Shown: piece after piece, positions 1 to 5,857 of the stretch
How the letters are laid out: every line of letters begins with the position of its first letter
Position numbering within the stretch: the first letter of the stretch is position 1
Source of the DNA: Pseudomonadota bacterium
GTDB lineage: Bacteria; Pseudomonadota; Alphaproteobacteria; Rhizobiales; Rhizobiaceae
Length of the DNA: 7,983 bases
Direction of reading: 5' to 3'
Assembly: GCA_023388675.1 (NCBI GenBank)
Contig: JAEWFU010000380.1
Span: 1 to 7,983 of the forward strand
Translations under genes and position numbers: made by a program
Notes under the pieces: model-generated
What the model saw: only the letters and a program-made list of their open reading frames with translations
Databases searched by the model: none
Told to the model about the DNA's origin: nothing

Positions 1-111
<111 letters not shown>

Positions 112-161
112 CCCCCTACGCCGCCACCCAATTCCGCAATGTCATCACAGGGAAATAGGAA

Positions 162-1571
162 ATGACGACAGCAAACGACATCATGAAGCAGATCAAGGAC
201 AACGACGTTAAGTTCGTCGACCTCCGCTTCACGGATCCGAAAGGCAAGCTCCAGCACGTGACGATGGACGTCGTGGCGGTGGACGAGGACATGTTCGCCG
301 ACGGCGTCATGTTCGACGGCTCGTCGATCGCCGGCTGGAAGGCCATCAACGAATCCGACATGGTGCTCATGCCCGATACGGAAACGGCCCATATGGACCC
401 GTTCTTCGCGCAGTCCACCATGGTCGTCGTCTGCGATATCCTCGACCCGGTATCCGGCGAAGCCTACAATCGCGACCCGCGCGGCACCGCCAAGAAGGCC
501 GAGGCCTACATGAAGTCGGAAGGCATCGGCGACACCGTCTACATCGGGCCGGAACCGGAGTTCTTCGTCTTCGACGACGTCAAGTACAAGGCCGACCCCT
601 ACAACACGGGTTTCAAGCTGGATTCGTCCGAACTGCCGTCCAATGACGACACCGATTACGAGACCGGCAATCTCGGCCACCGTCCGCGCGTGAAGGGCGG
701 CTACTTCCCCGTTCCGCCGATCGACGCGCTACAGGACATGCGCTCCGAGATGCTGACCGTGCTCTCCGAGATGGGTGTGGTGGTGGAAAAGCACCATCAC
801 GAGGTCGCTTCGGCCCAGCATGAATTGGGCGTCAGGTTCGACACGCTGGTGCGCAACGCCGACAAGACGCAGATCTTCAAGTATGCCGTGCACCAGGTCG
901 CCAACGCATACGGCAAGACGGCCACCTTCATGCCCAAGCCGGTGTTCGGCGACAACGGTTCGGGCATGCACGTCCACATGTCAATCTGGAAGGGCGGCAA
1001 GCCGACCTTCGCGGGCAACGAATATGCGGGCCTTTCCGAGACCTGCCTCTATTTCATCGGTGGCGTCATCAAGCACGCCAAGGCGATCAACGCCTTCACC
1101 AACCCGCTGACCAACTCCTACAAGCGCCTGGTGCCGGGTTATGAGGCTCCGGTGCTGCTCGCCTACTCGGCGCGCAACCGCTCCGCTTCATGCCGCATCC
1201 CGTTCGGTTCCTCGCCGAAGTCGAAGCGTCTCGAGGTCCGTTTCCCCGATCCGGGCGCAAACCCCTATCTCGCCTTCGCCTCGCTGCTGATGGCCGGCGT
1301 CGACGGCATCAAGAACAAGATCCATCCCGGCCAGCCGATGGACAAGGATCTGTACGACCTGCCGCCGAAGGAGCTGAAGAAAATCCCGACCGTTTGCGGC
1401 AGCTTGCGCGAAGCGCTTCAGTCGCTCGACAAGGATCGCGGCTTCCTCAAGGCCGGCGGTGTGTTCGACGACGACCAGATCGACGCCTATATCGAGCTGA
1501 AGATGGCCGAGGTGATGCGCTTCGAGATGACGCCGCACCCGGTCGAGTTCGACATGTACTATTCGGTCTGA
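162..1571 (+). CDS. glnA: Type I glutamine synthetase (GSI)
   Basis: This 469-residue enzyme makes glutamine from glutamate, ammonia and ATP in the cytoplasm, as a dodecamer. Length and sequence are standard for the adenylylated GSI type. An N-terminal beta-grasp domain (about 15-97) is followed by the catalytic domain. Visible motifs are EPEFFVFDD (metal-binding Glu region), [11 protein letters not shown] with His270 (E. coli His269), VPGYEAPV with Glu328 (E. coli Glu327, the active-site flap), NRSASCRIP with substrate/ATP Arg residues, and [10 protein letters not shown]. Tyr398 in DLYDLPPKE (codon 1353-1355) corresponds to the E. coli adenylylation site Tyr397, so control by GlnE and PII is expected. 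The start at 162 has AGGGA at 149-153, eight bases upstream. The gene follows glnB by 50 bases, and I see no convincing sigma54 or sigma70 promoter in that gap, so it is probably cotranscribed, though a distinct promoter cannot be excluded. Confidence 0.98.
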   Translation: MTTANDIMKQIKDNDVKFVDLRFTDPKGKLQHVTMDVVAVDEDMFADGVMFDGSSIAGWKAINESDMVLMPDTETAHMDPFFAQSTMVVVCDILDPVSGEAYNRDPRGTAKKAEAYMKSEGIGDTVYIGPEPEFFVFDDVKYKADPYNTGFKLDSSELPSNDDTDYETGNLGHRPRVKGGYFPVPPIDALQDMRSEMLTVLSEMGVVVEKHHHEVASAQHELGVRFDTLVRNADKTQIFKYAVHQVANAYGKTATFMPKPVFGDNGSGMHVHMSIWKGGKPTFAGNEYAGLSETCLYFIGGVIKHAKAINAFTNPLTNSYKRLVPGYEAPVLLAYSARNRSASCRIPFGSSPKSKRLEVRFPDPGANPYLAFASLLMAGVDGIKNKIHPGQPMDKDLYDLPPKELKKIPTVCGSLREALQSLDKDRGFLKAGGVFDDDQIDAYIELKMAEVMRFEMTPHPVEFDMYYSV

Positions 1572-1587
1572 TCCGGGCCGTACAAAC

Positions 1588-1617
1588 AAAAACCCCCGGT
1601 TTCGGCCGGGGGTTTTT
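1588..1617. terminator. Rho-independent terminator of glnA, probably bidirectional
   Basis: A perfect 12-base inverted repeat (AAAAACCCCCGG, loop TTTCGG, CCGGGGGTTTTT) starts 17 bases after the glnA stop. The + strand reads into TTTTTCTTTT and the - strand reads into TTTTTGTTTGT, so the same hairpin can stop glnA transcripts and those of the convergent gene ending at 1654. Confidence 0.93.
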
Positions 1618-1628
1618 CTTTTGCCCGT

Positions 1629-1645
1629 CGCAGCCGGTGGCTGCG
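1629..1645. repeat. Small inverted repeat between convergent genes
   Basis: CGCAGCC-GGT-GGCTGCG is a perfect 7-base stem with a 3-base loop. It lies eight bases past the stop codon of the - strand gene at 1654 and just beyond the T-run of the glnA terminator. It has no T-tract on either side, so it is not a terminator by itself. It could stabilise the 3' end of either transcript, or be incidental in GC-rich DNA. Confidence 0.5.
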
Positions 1646-1653
1646 CTGCAGCT

Positions 1654-2325
1654 TCAGTTCCGAGTATGGCGGCCGCGCCAGTCGGCGGCCGCGGCACCGG
1701 CATCGAGCCGCGCGCGAAAATCCTGGATCACCTCGTTCCAGGCGAAGCGGATCGAATTCTCGACGATCTCGCGGTCGCGCATCTTCAGCTCATCGGCGAT
1801 GGGAGCCCATTTGACGAGCGCTTTCGGGCTTTCGGTAAAGGCACGCCCGCCGACGGCCACATTCTCCCACAGCGTCGCCTCGATGCGCTGCGTGAAAGCG
1901 GCCACCCAGCTTTCGGCATCGTGCGCGTCAGTCATCTCATCGGCATTTTCGGCCAGGCCGGCACGATAACAGGCCAGCGCCCATTCGCGACAGTCCGCGC
2001 CCTCGAGCCGGCCGTCGGCGCCGACCTGGGCAACGGCATAGATCGTCATATCGGACAGCGACGCGGCGAAGACGTGCATCTTCGCGACATTGATCGACTG
2101 CGCAAAGAGCTCGTCGTCGAACATCTTGGGATAACGCGTGCCGATGCGCTCCTTGAGATAGCCGTAGAGCTTCTTCTGCGTGATCAGCGCGGCGCGTGTC
2201 CGGGCGAAGTGATCGACCCGCTCGACCGTGGCGATCGGCGCGCGGTCGCGGCGCAAGGTGAGCTTCGAGGCCGTGTCACGCAGCCATCCGACAGCCTCGG
2301 AAATCTGTTTCGCAAAGTCGTTCAT
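1654..2325 (-). CDS. Conserved alphaproteobacterial protein of unknown function
   Basis: I do not recognise a named domain. The chosen start (ATG, CAT at 2323-2325) gives 223 residues beginning MNDFAKQISEAVGWLRD. The frame is open to an earlier ATG at 2404-2406, but the extra 27 residues (MITDSHQTRKYCYGS...) look unlike coding sequence and span the AT-richer intergenic palindrome, so the shorter form is preferred. The ribosome binding site before 2325 is weak, so the start is not certain. The protein is soluble, with no signal peptide or membrane span. It is predicted mostly helical and rich in charged and aromatic residues. Notable stretches are RVDHFARTRAALITQKKLYGYL (35-56), a pattern of Arg/Lys and aromatics on a likely helix, and REWALACYRAGL (113-124). 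The C-terminal 16 residues are low-complexity Ala/Arg. It is transcribed divergently from the symporter operon and convergently to glnA. Similar proteins are, from memory, sometimes labelled esterase, but no GxSxG motif is visible, so I would not use that name. Confidence 0.8.
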   Translation of the reverse strand: MNDFAKQISEAVGWLRDTASKLTLRRDRAPIATVERVDHFARTRAALITQKKLYGYLKERIGTRYPKMFDDELFAQSINVAKMHVFAASLSDMTIYAVAQVGADGRLEGADCREWALACYRAGLAENADEMTDAHDAESWVAAFTQRIEATLWENVAVGGRAFTESPKALVKWAPIADELKMRDREIVENSIRFAWNEVIQDFRARLDAGAAAADWRGRHTRN

Positions 2326-2360
2326 GAGAACCAGATGACCGATCCTGACGCGCTTCTGAA

Positions 2361-2373
2361 TGCTACCATAGCA
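2361..2373. promoter_or_regulatory. Palindrome in divergent intergenic region, possible operator
   Basis: TGCTA-CCA-TAGCA is a perfect 5-base inverted repeat with a 3-base centre. It lies 35 bases upstream of the - strand start at 2325 and 117 bases upstream of the small symporter subunit at 2491. It sits in an AT-richer patch of the 165-base divergent region, a usual position for a dimeric regulator site. No regulator is identified, and a half-site this short could arise by chance. Confidence 0.3.
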
Positions 2374-2448
2374 GTATTTTCGCGTTTGATGACTGTCTGT
2401 AATCATCGTTCAGCGCCGATTCCATCCACGGACACCGGCGTGGAGGAT

Positions 2449-2467
2449 TGCGGGCATCCTGCCCGCA
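2449..2467 (+). promoter_or_regulatory. Hairpin in the leader of the symporter operon
   Basis: TGCGGGC-ATCCT-GCCCGCA is a perfect 7-base, GC-rich stem with a 5-base loop. It ends seven bases before the GAGGGGAGG ribosome binding site (2475-2483) of the small subunit gene. No T-tract follows, so it is not an intrinsic terminator. Close spacing to the ribosome binding site suggests an mRNA structure that affects stability or translation, or a regulator site; this is inference. Confidence 0.4.
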
Positions 2468-2490
2468 CACAATCGAGGGGAGGAAATTCC

Positions 2491-2751
2491 ATGTCCAGCA
2501 CCGACGCTGGCGCCAGGGAACGCCACTGGGAGAAGACCAGAAATCTCAACACGCTGGTCATGATCCTGTGGGTGATCTTTGCCATCATCATTCCCTGGAT
2601 GGCCGGCCCACTGAACTCCATCACCTTTCTGGGCTTCCCGCTTGGCTACTATATGTGTGTCCAGGGTTCGCTCATCGCCTTCGTCGCCATCATCTGGATT
2701 CAGAACTTCCGTCAGGACCAGATCGACGACGAATACGGCCTCGACGAATAG
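2491..2751 (+). CDS. DUF4212 / sodium:solute symporter small subunit
   Basis: This 86-residue inner-membrane protein matches the family of small subunits paired with VC_2705-type symporters (DUF4212, TIGR03647). It starts with a soluble RHWEKTRNLN segment (11-20), has a first membrane helix at about 21-39, then the family hallmark GFPLGYYMCVQGS (48-60), a second helix at about 56-72, and an acidic tail DQIDDEYGLDE. The ATG at 2491 has a very strong ribosome binding site (GAGGGGAGG, 2475-2483) seven bases upstream. Frames that extend further upstream lack such a signal and would read through the intergenic hairpin. The gene is separated by nine bases from the large subunit, and the G of its TAG stop begins the next ribosome binding site, so the two are translated from one mRNA. 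How the small subunit contributes to transport is not well established; assembly or stability of the large subunit is the usual supposition. Confidence 0.93.
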   Translation: MSSTDAGARERHWEKTRNLNTLVMILWVIFAIIIPWMAGPLNSITFLGFPLGYYMCVQGSLIAFVAIIWIQNFRQDQIDDEYGLDE

Positions 2752-2760
2752 GAGGGCGCT

Positions 2761-4578
2761 ATGGCAGTCGAACAAGCAAAAAGCGGGCGTTTCGTAGACA
2801 ATCTCGGAAAGGTCTATGCGCTCTACACGCTGGGCTTCCTCGCGTTCTTCGCCCTCATGGCGCTTCTTGAGCGCATGGGCATGAGCGCGCAGGCGATCGG
2901 CATCGGTTTCCTGCTTTTCACCATCGGCATCTACGCCGTTATCGGCTGGCTTTCGCGCACCGCGGAAGTCGATGCATATTACGTGGCCGGGCGCGAAGTT
3001 CCGGCGCTCTACAACGGCATGGCGACCGCAGCGGACTGGATGTCCGGCGCGTCATTCGTGGCGCTGGCGGGCGGCGTCTATTTCGGCGGCTACCCTTATC
3101 TCGGCTTCATCGTCGGCTGGACGGGCGGCTATGTGCTCGTGAACTCGCTACTTGCACCCTATCTGCGCAAGTTCGGTTGCTACACGGTGCCCGACTTCAT
3201 CGGCACCCGTTATGGCGGCAACACGGCACGCCTGTGCGCCGTCGTCGTTCTCGTCGTTGCCTCGTTCACCTATGTGACGGCGCAGATCGACGCGACCGGA
3301 ACGATCGCGGCGCAAACCCTGGGCATCCCGTTCGAGGTCGGCGTGTGGCTCGGCCTGACCGGCATCTTCATCTGCTCGATGCTGGGTGGAATGCGCGGCG
3401 TGACATGGACGCAGGTGGCCCAGTACATCGTGCTCATCATCGCCTATCTGGTTCCGATCATCTGGATGTCCAACAAGCAGGGCTTCGGCATCATCCCGCA
3501 CTTCTCCTATGGCGAGGCTATCGGGCGCATCGCCGAGCTGGAAGCAATGTATGGGCTCGCGCCAGCGGCGGAGGCCATTCCCGGCGTATCGGTCCTGACG
3601 ACACCGCAAAATGAACCGACAGGCAAAGGCTGGTCGATGGTCTCACTCGCCATCTGCATGATGGCCGGCACGGCATCGCTCCCGCACATCCTGATGCGCT
3701 ACTTCACCACGCCTTCCGTCCGTTCGGCTCGCCGTTCGGTCGGCTGGTCGCTCACCTTCATCTTCCTTCTGTACTTCTCGGCGCCCGCGCTCGCGACGCT
3801 GACGAAGCTGCAGCTTCTCGATCCGAACCTGGCGACGTCGATCATCGGCAAGTCGTTCGAGGAAGTCGCCAATCTCGAGTGGATCAAGCACTGGAGTTCG
3901 GTGGGGATGCTGGCGGTGGCCGACCAGAACGGCGACGGCATATTGCAGCTCAACGAGTTCTTCATGCGACCCGACATCGTCGTGCTCGCCACTCCGGAAA
4001 TCGCTGGCCTGCCGTACGTCATCTCCGGCCTGGTGGCAGCAGGCGGCCTCGCTGCCGCCATGTCGACGGCAGACGGGCTGCTGCTGGCAATCGCCAATGC
4101 ACTGTCGCACGATCTCTACTACAAGATCATCGACCCGAAGGCGGATACCGCGCGGCGCCTCATCGTCGCCCGCATCCTCCTGCTCTTTATCGGAGCGGCC
4201 GGTGCATTGGTTGCGTCACTGAAGTTGACGGGCATCCTTGGTGCTGTGGCCTGGGCATTCGACTTCGCCTGTTCCGGCCTGTTCTTCCCGCTGGTGCTCG
4301 GCGTTTGGTGGAAACGCGCCAACACGGCAGGCGCGATCGCAGGCATGATCGGCGGTTTCGTTGCTGGCTCCTGGTACCTCTACATGGTCTATAACGGCCT
4401 GATGGAGCCCTGGTGGGGCATCGACCACATCCGCTTCGGCATCATCGGCATGCCGGTCAGCCTGGTGTGCATGGTCGTGGTGAGCTTGCTCACGCCGGCG
4501 CCCAGCAAGGAGATCCAGGACATGGTCGACGAGGTCCGGATTCCGAGCGGCAAGGCGATCCTTGCTTCCCATCACTGA
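2761..4578 (+). CDS. Sodium:solute symporter large subunit, VC_2705 subfamily (likely short-chain carboxylate uptake)
   Basis: A 605-residue member of the SSS family (LeuT fold) with about 13 membrane helices. It starts at ATG 2761 behind GGAGGG (2751-2756). Family signs are DAYYVAGREVP (71-81) ahead of the first core helix, AADWMSGASFVALAGG (90-105), DFIGTRYGG (145-153), and AAAMSTADGLLLAIANALSHDLYY (431-454). Ser435 and Thr436 align with the Na+-binding Ser340/Thr341 of PutP. A hydrophilic insert at about 348-402 contains DQNGDGILQLNE (388-399), a canonical EF-hand loop with acidic or amide ligands at loop positions 1, 3, 5, 9 and 12. Relatives include acetate (ActP) and monocarboxylate (MctP) permeases, so uptake of acetate, pyruvate or similar acids is a reasonable inference, but the substrate cannot be read from sequence. 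The adjacent DUF4212 gene is the usual partner of this subfamily. No acs gene or regulator is visible beside it. Confidence 0.93.
   Translation: MAVEQAKSGRFVDNLGKVYALYTLGFLAFFALMALLERMGMSAQAIGIGFLLFTIGIYAVIGWLSRTAEVDAYYVAGREVPALYNGMATAADWMSGASFVALAGGVYFGGYPYLGFIVGWTGGYVLVNSLLAPYLRKFGCYTVPDFIGTRYGGNTARLCAVVVLVVASFTYVTAQIDATGTIAAQTLGIPFEVGVWLGLTGIFICSMLGGMRGVTWTQVAQYIVLIIAYLVPIIWMSNKQGFGIIPHFSYGEAIGRIAELEAMYGLAPAAEAIPGVSVLTTPQNEPTGKGWSMVSLAICMMAGTASLPHILMRYFTTPSVRSARRSVGWSLTFIFLLYFSAPALATLTKLQLLDPNLATSIIGKSFEEVANLEWIKHWSSVGMLAVADQNGDGILQLNEFFMRPDIVVLATPEIAGLPYVISGLVAAGGLAAAMSTADGLLLAIANALSHDLYYKIIDPKADTARRLIVARILLLFIGAAGALVASLKLTGILGAVAWAFDFACSGLFFPLVLGVWWKRANTAGAIAGMIGGFVAGSWYLYMVYNGLMEPWWGIDHIRFGIIGMPVSLVCMVVVSLLTPAPSKEIQDMVDEVRIPSGKAILASHH
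3922..3957 (+). other. EF-hand-like Ca2+-binding loop coding segment within the symporter
   Basis: Codons 388-399 encode DQNGDGILQLNE. The pattern D-x-N-x-D-G-x-L-x-x-x-E fits the 12-residue EF-hand loop, including the invariant Gly at position 6, a hydrophobic residue at 8 and the bidentate Glu at 12. It is preceded by a plausible helix (FEEVANLEWIKHWSSVGMLAVA) and followed by LNEFFM. It lies in a hydrophilic stretch between membrane helices. Confidence 0.7.
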
Positions 4579-4589
4579 TCGGGTCTAAT
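4562..4589 (+). promoter_or_regulatory. Candidate sigma70-type promoter for the YggT-like gene
   Basis: TTGCTT (4562-4567) and TCTAAT (4584-4589) are separated by 16 bases, or CTTGCT to TCTAAT by 17. The -10 box matches the consensus at five of six positions, but the -35 is only partial. It overlaps the symporter stop codon and would start RNA at about 4596, the base of the following hairpin. It is proposed because there is no other room for a promoter ahead of the next gene; it remains weak. Confidence 0.25.
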
Positions 4590-4595
4590 GCAATC

Positions 4596-4623
4596 AAGGG
4601 GCGGGCTCCGGCCCGCCCTTTTT
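4596..4623 (+). terminator. Rho-independent terminator after the symporter operon
   Basis: GGGCGGGC-TCCG-GCCCGCCC is a perfect 8-base stem with a 4-base loop. It is extended by a G-T and two A-T pairs and followed by TTTTT, 17 bases after the symporter stop. The T-run ends three bases before the ribosome binding site of the next gene, an unusually tight arrangement. Confidence 0.88.
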
Positions 4624-4639
4624 CGTGGGAGGCAATCGC

Positions 4640-4999
4640 TTGGAAGAACTGATTTTCGTCCACCCGCTCTGGGTGATCGTGCTCGACTATGTGCTGGGCC
4701 TTGTGATGTGGACGCTCATCGGCCGCGCGGCGATGAACATCTTCCTGCCCGAGGATTCCGACTTCTTCTTCATGCGGTTCTTCGTACGGGCGACCAACCC
4801 GATCATCGCGGTCTTCCGGCCGATCATTCCAGGCTTCCTGATCGAGCCGCTGGTGCCGCTCTTCGTTGCCTGGTTCTTCTACATGATCCGCTTCTACCTG
4901 ATGCCCTGGCTGCTCGGCTATTCCGTCATGGGCATGCTGTCGTTTCCGCTGGAAAGCGACGTCGCCCAAGGGCTCTACGAACTCTTCGGCCGATGGTGA
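4640..4999 (+). CDS. Small integral membrane protein, weakly YggT-like
   Basis: The preferred start is TTG at 4640, because GGGAGG (4627-4632) stands seven bases upstream. The in-frame GTG at 4625 lies before that site and has only the terminator T-run ahead of it. The protein has 119 residues and an N-terminus MEELIFVHPLWVIVLDYVLG. Likely membrane helices lie at about 8-28, 68-86 and 86-103, the last two nearly continuous. The stretch NPIIAVFRPIIP (53-64) between helices resembles the N-P-x-x-x-x-F-R-x-x-I-P signature of the YggT family, small membrane proteins of unclear role, but the rest of the match is weak. Aromatic residues are abundant (FFFMRFF, WFFYMIRFY). It ends 28 bases from the convergent ATP12-type gene with no obvious terminator between. 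Function is unknown. Confidence 0.85.
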   Translation: MEELIFVHPLWVIVLDYVLGLVMWTLIGRAAMNIFLPEDSDFFFMRFFVRATNPIIAVFRPIIPGFLIEPLVPLFVAWFFYMIRFYLMPWLLGYSVMGMLSFPLESDVAQGLYELFGRW

Positions 5000-5027
5000 C
5001 GGTTACCTGAAGGCTCTAAGCAGACTA

Positions 5028-5819
5028 TCAGTCGTCGAGCGCGCGCAGCAGCGCCACCGCGGCGTCGAAGTCGCGCCGGCGCGCCTTGCGGCGCTCGGCG
5101 GCTTCCGCATCCTCGCCCCACTGGGCGATGTTCCAATCCTCATCTACATGGGCCGCAGCCCAGGCAGCATCCGGCTCCAGCATCCGGGCCTCGATCGCAA
5201 GCGCCAGAAGCGCTGACCCCGTCAGCGTCGTCATCAGGTGGATTGCGGACAGCCGAAAGGGCTCCTGGCGCTGGCGCAGCCAGAGCCCGACGGCGGCAAC
5301 CGATTCACGGGGCTGCTCCACGTGCATGACGCCTTCGGCCAGAAAGAAGCGGGCACCGAGCGTGGCCTGCGCCCAGTCGAGCACCGGGTCCCAAAGCTCG
5401 GCCTGCCTCGCCACCAGTCGCTCGGGCGCATCAGCCCGGTAGCAGAGCAAGTCGGAGGAGGAGAAGCGCATCACGTCCTCGAGCACCGCCTGCATTTCGT
5501 TTGCGACGCCGTCGATAGCCGTGTTGGCGAGCCTCAGGATCGGCATCGAGACAGGATCGATGGTCTCGCCCTGCGCCGAAAATTCGCCGGCTACCAGTTC
5601 CGCAGCCGCCGCGGTCGACAGGGCCAGAACCGCCTTGCCGGGTGTGCGGACCGGCTTGCCGTCGAGGCGCACGGCAAAGCCCTCGGGCACCTCGGCAACC
5701 TCGGCCTGCTTGTAGAAACGTTTCGGCAAAGGCTGCCGCATCTGGATCTGCGCGCGGCGAACGGGGTCCGGATCGGACAGGTGGTTGCCGCTATCGAGAT
5801 CGCCGAGCAGATCGCGCAT
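5028..5819 (-). CDS. ATP12-type F1-ATPase assembly chaperone
   Basis: This 263-residue soluble protein belongs to the ATP12 family (mitochondrial ATPAF2), which in mitochondria binds the F1 alpha subunit until it joins the alpha3beta3 hexamer; the bacterial homologues are inferred to do the same. Visible family blocks are LPKRFYKQAEVAEVPEGFAVRLDGKPVRTP split over 31-60, PILRLANTAIDGV (93-105), SSDLLCYRADAPERL (121-135), WDPVLDWAQATLGARF (143-158), and HVDEDWNIAQWGEDAEA (224-240), followed by a basic RRKARRRDFD helix. The ATG at 5817-5819 is preferred over earlier in-frame starts because AGAGGA (5826-5831 complement) stands six bases upstream; a longer frame would overlap the eamA gene and reads as non-coding. 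It is the last gene of the - strand cluster, 28 bases after eamA. The F1Fo synthase genes themselves are not in view. Confidence 0.93.
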   Translation of the reverse strand: MRDLLGDLDSGNHLSDPDPVRRAQIQMRQPLPKRFYKQAEVAEVPEGFAVRLDGKPVRTPGKAVLALSTAAAAELVAGEFSAQGETIDPVSMPILRLANTAIDGVANEMQAVLEDVMRFSSSDLLCYRADAPERLVARQAELWDPVLDWAQATLGARFFLAEGVMHVEQPRESVAAVGLWLRQRQEPFRLSAIHLMTTLTGSALLALAIEARMLEPDAAWAAAHVDEDWNIAQWGEDAEAAERRKARRRDFDAAVALLRALDD

Positions 5820-5840
5820 CGTAAATCCTCTGAGTTTCAG

Positions 5841-5857
5841 GCCGGGTTCAACCCGGC
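5841..5857 (-). repeat. Intercistronic hairpin at the end of the EamA gene
   Basis: On the - strand GCCGGGTTGAACCCGGC forms a perfect stem of 7-8 bases that includes the TGA stop of the transporter gene (5848-5850). It is followed at once by a weaker repeat, CTGAAACTCAG (5830-5840), whose last bases overlap the AGAGGA ribosome binding site of the chaperone gene. No T-run follows, so transcription probably continues. It may tune coupling, mRNA stability or relative expression between the two genes. Confidence 0.5.

Noticed and set aside
1188..1703. Open - strand frame of 171 codons opposite the 3' end of glnA
   Set aside because: Its composition (His/Arg/Gly-rich) is that of an antisense shadow, it crosses the glnA terminator, and it overlaps a certain gene.
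1190..1969. Open + strand frame of 259 codons running from glnA into the orphan gene
   Set aside because: It passes through the glnA terminator and is out of frame with glnA and antisense to the orphan gene; Arg-rich shadow composition.
2377..2405. Possible promoter TTTTCG, 17 bases, TAATCA for the symporter operon
   Set aside because: The -35 element is too poor to call; the spacing alone is not sufficient.
2326..2406. N-terminal extension of the orphan protein to an ATG at 2404-2406
   Set aside because: The 27 extra residues look non-coding and would place the intergenic palindrome inside the gene; not fully excluded because the ribosome binding site at 2325 is weak.
1621..2490. Long + strand frame that would extend the small symporter subunit upstream by about 290 codons
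   Set aside because: The upstream part is the antisense of the orphan gene. The strong ribosome binding site at 2475-2483 and the family length both place the start at 2491.
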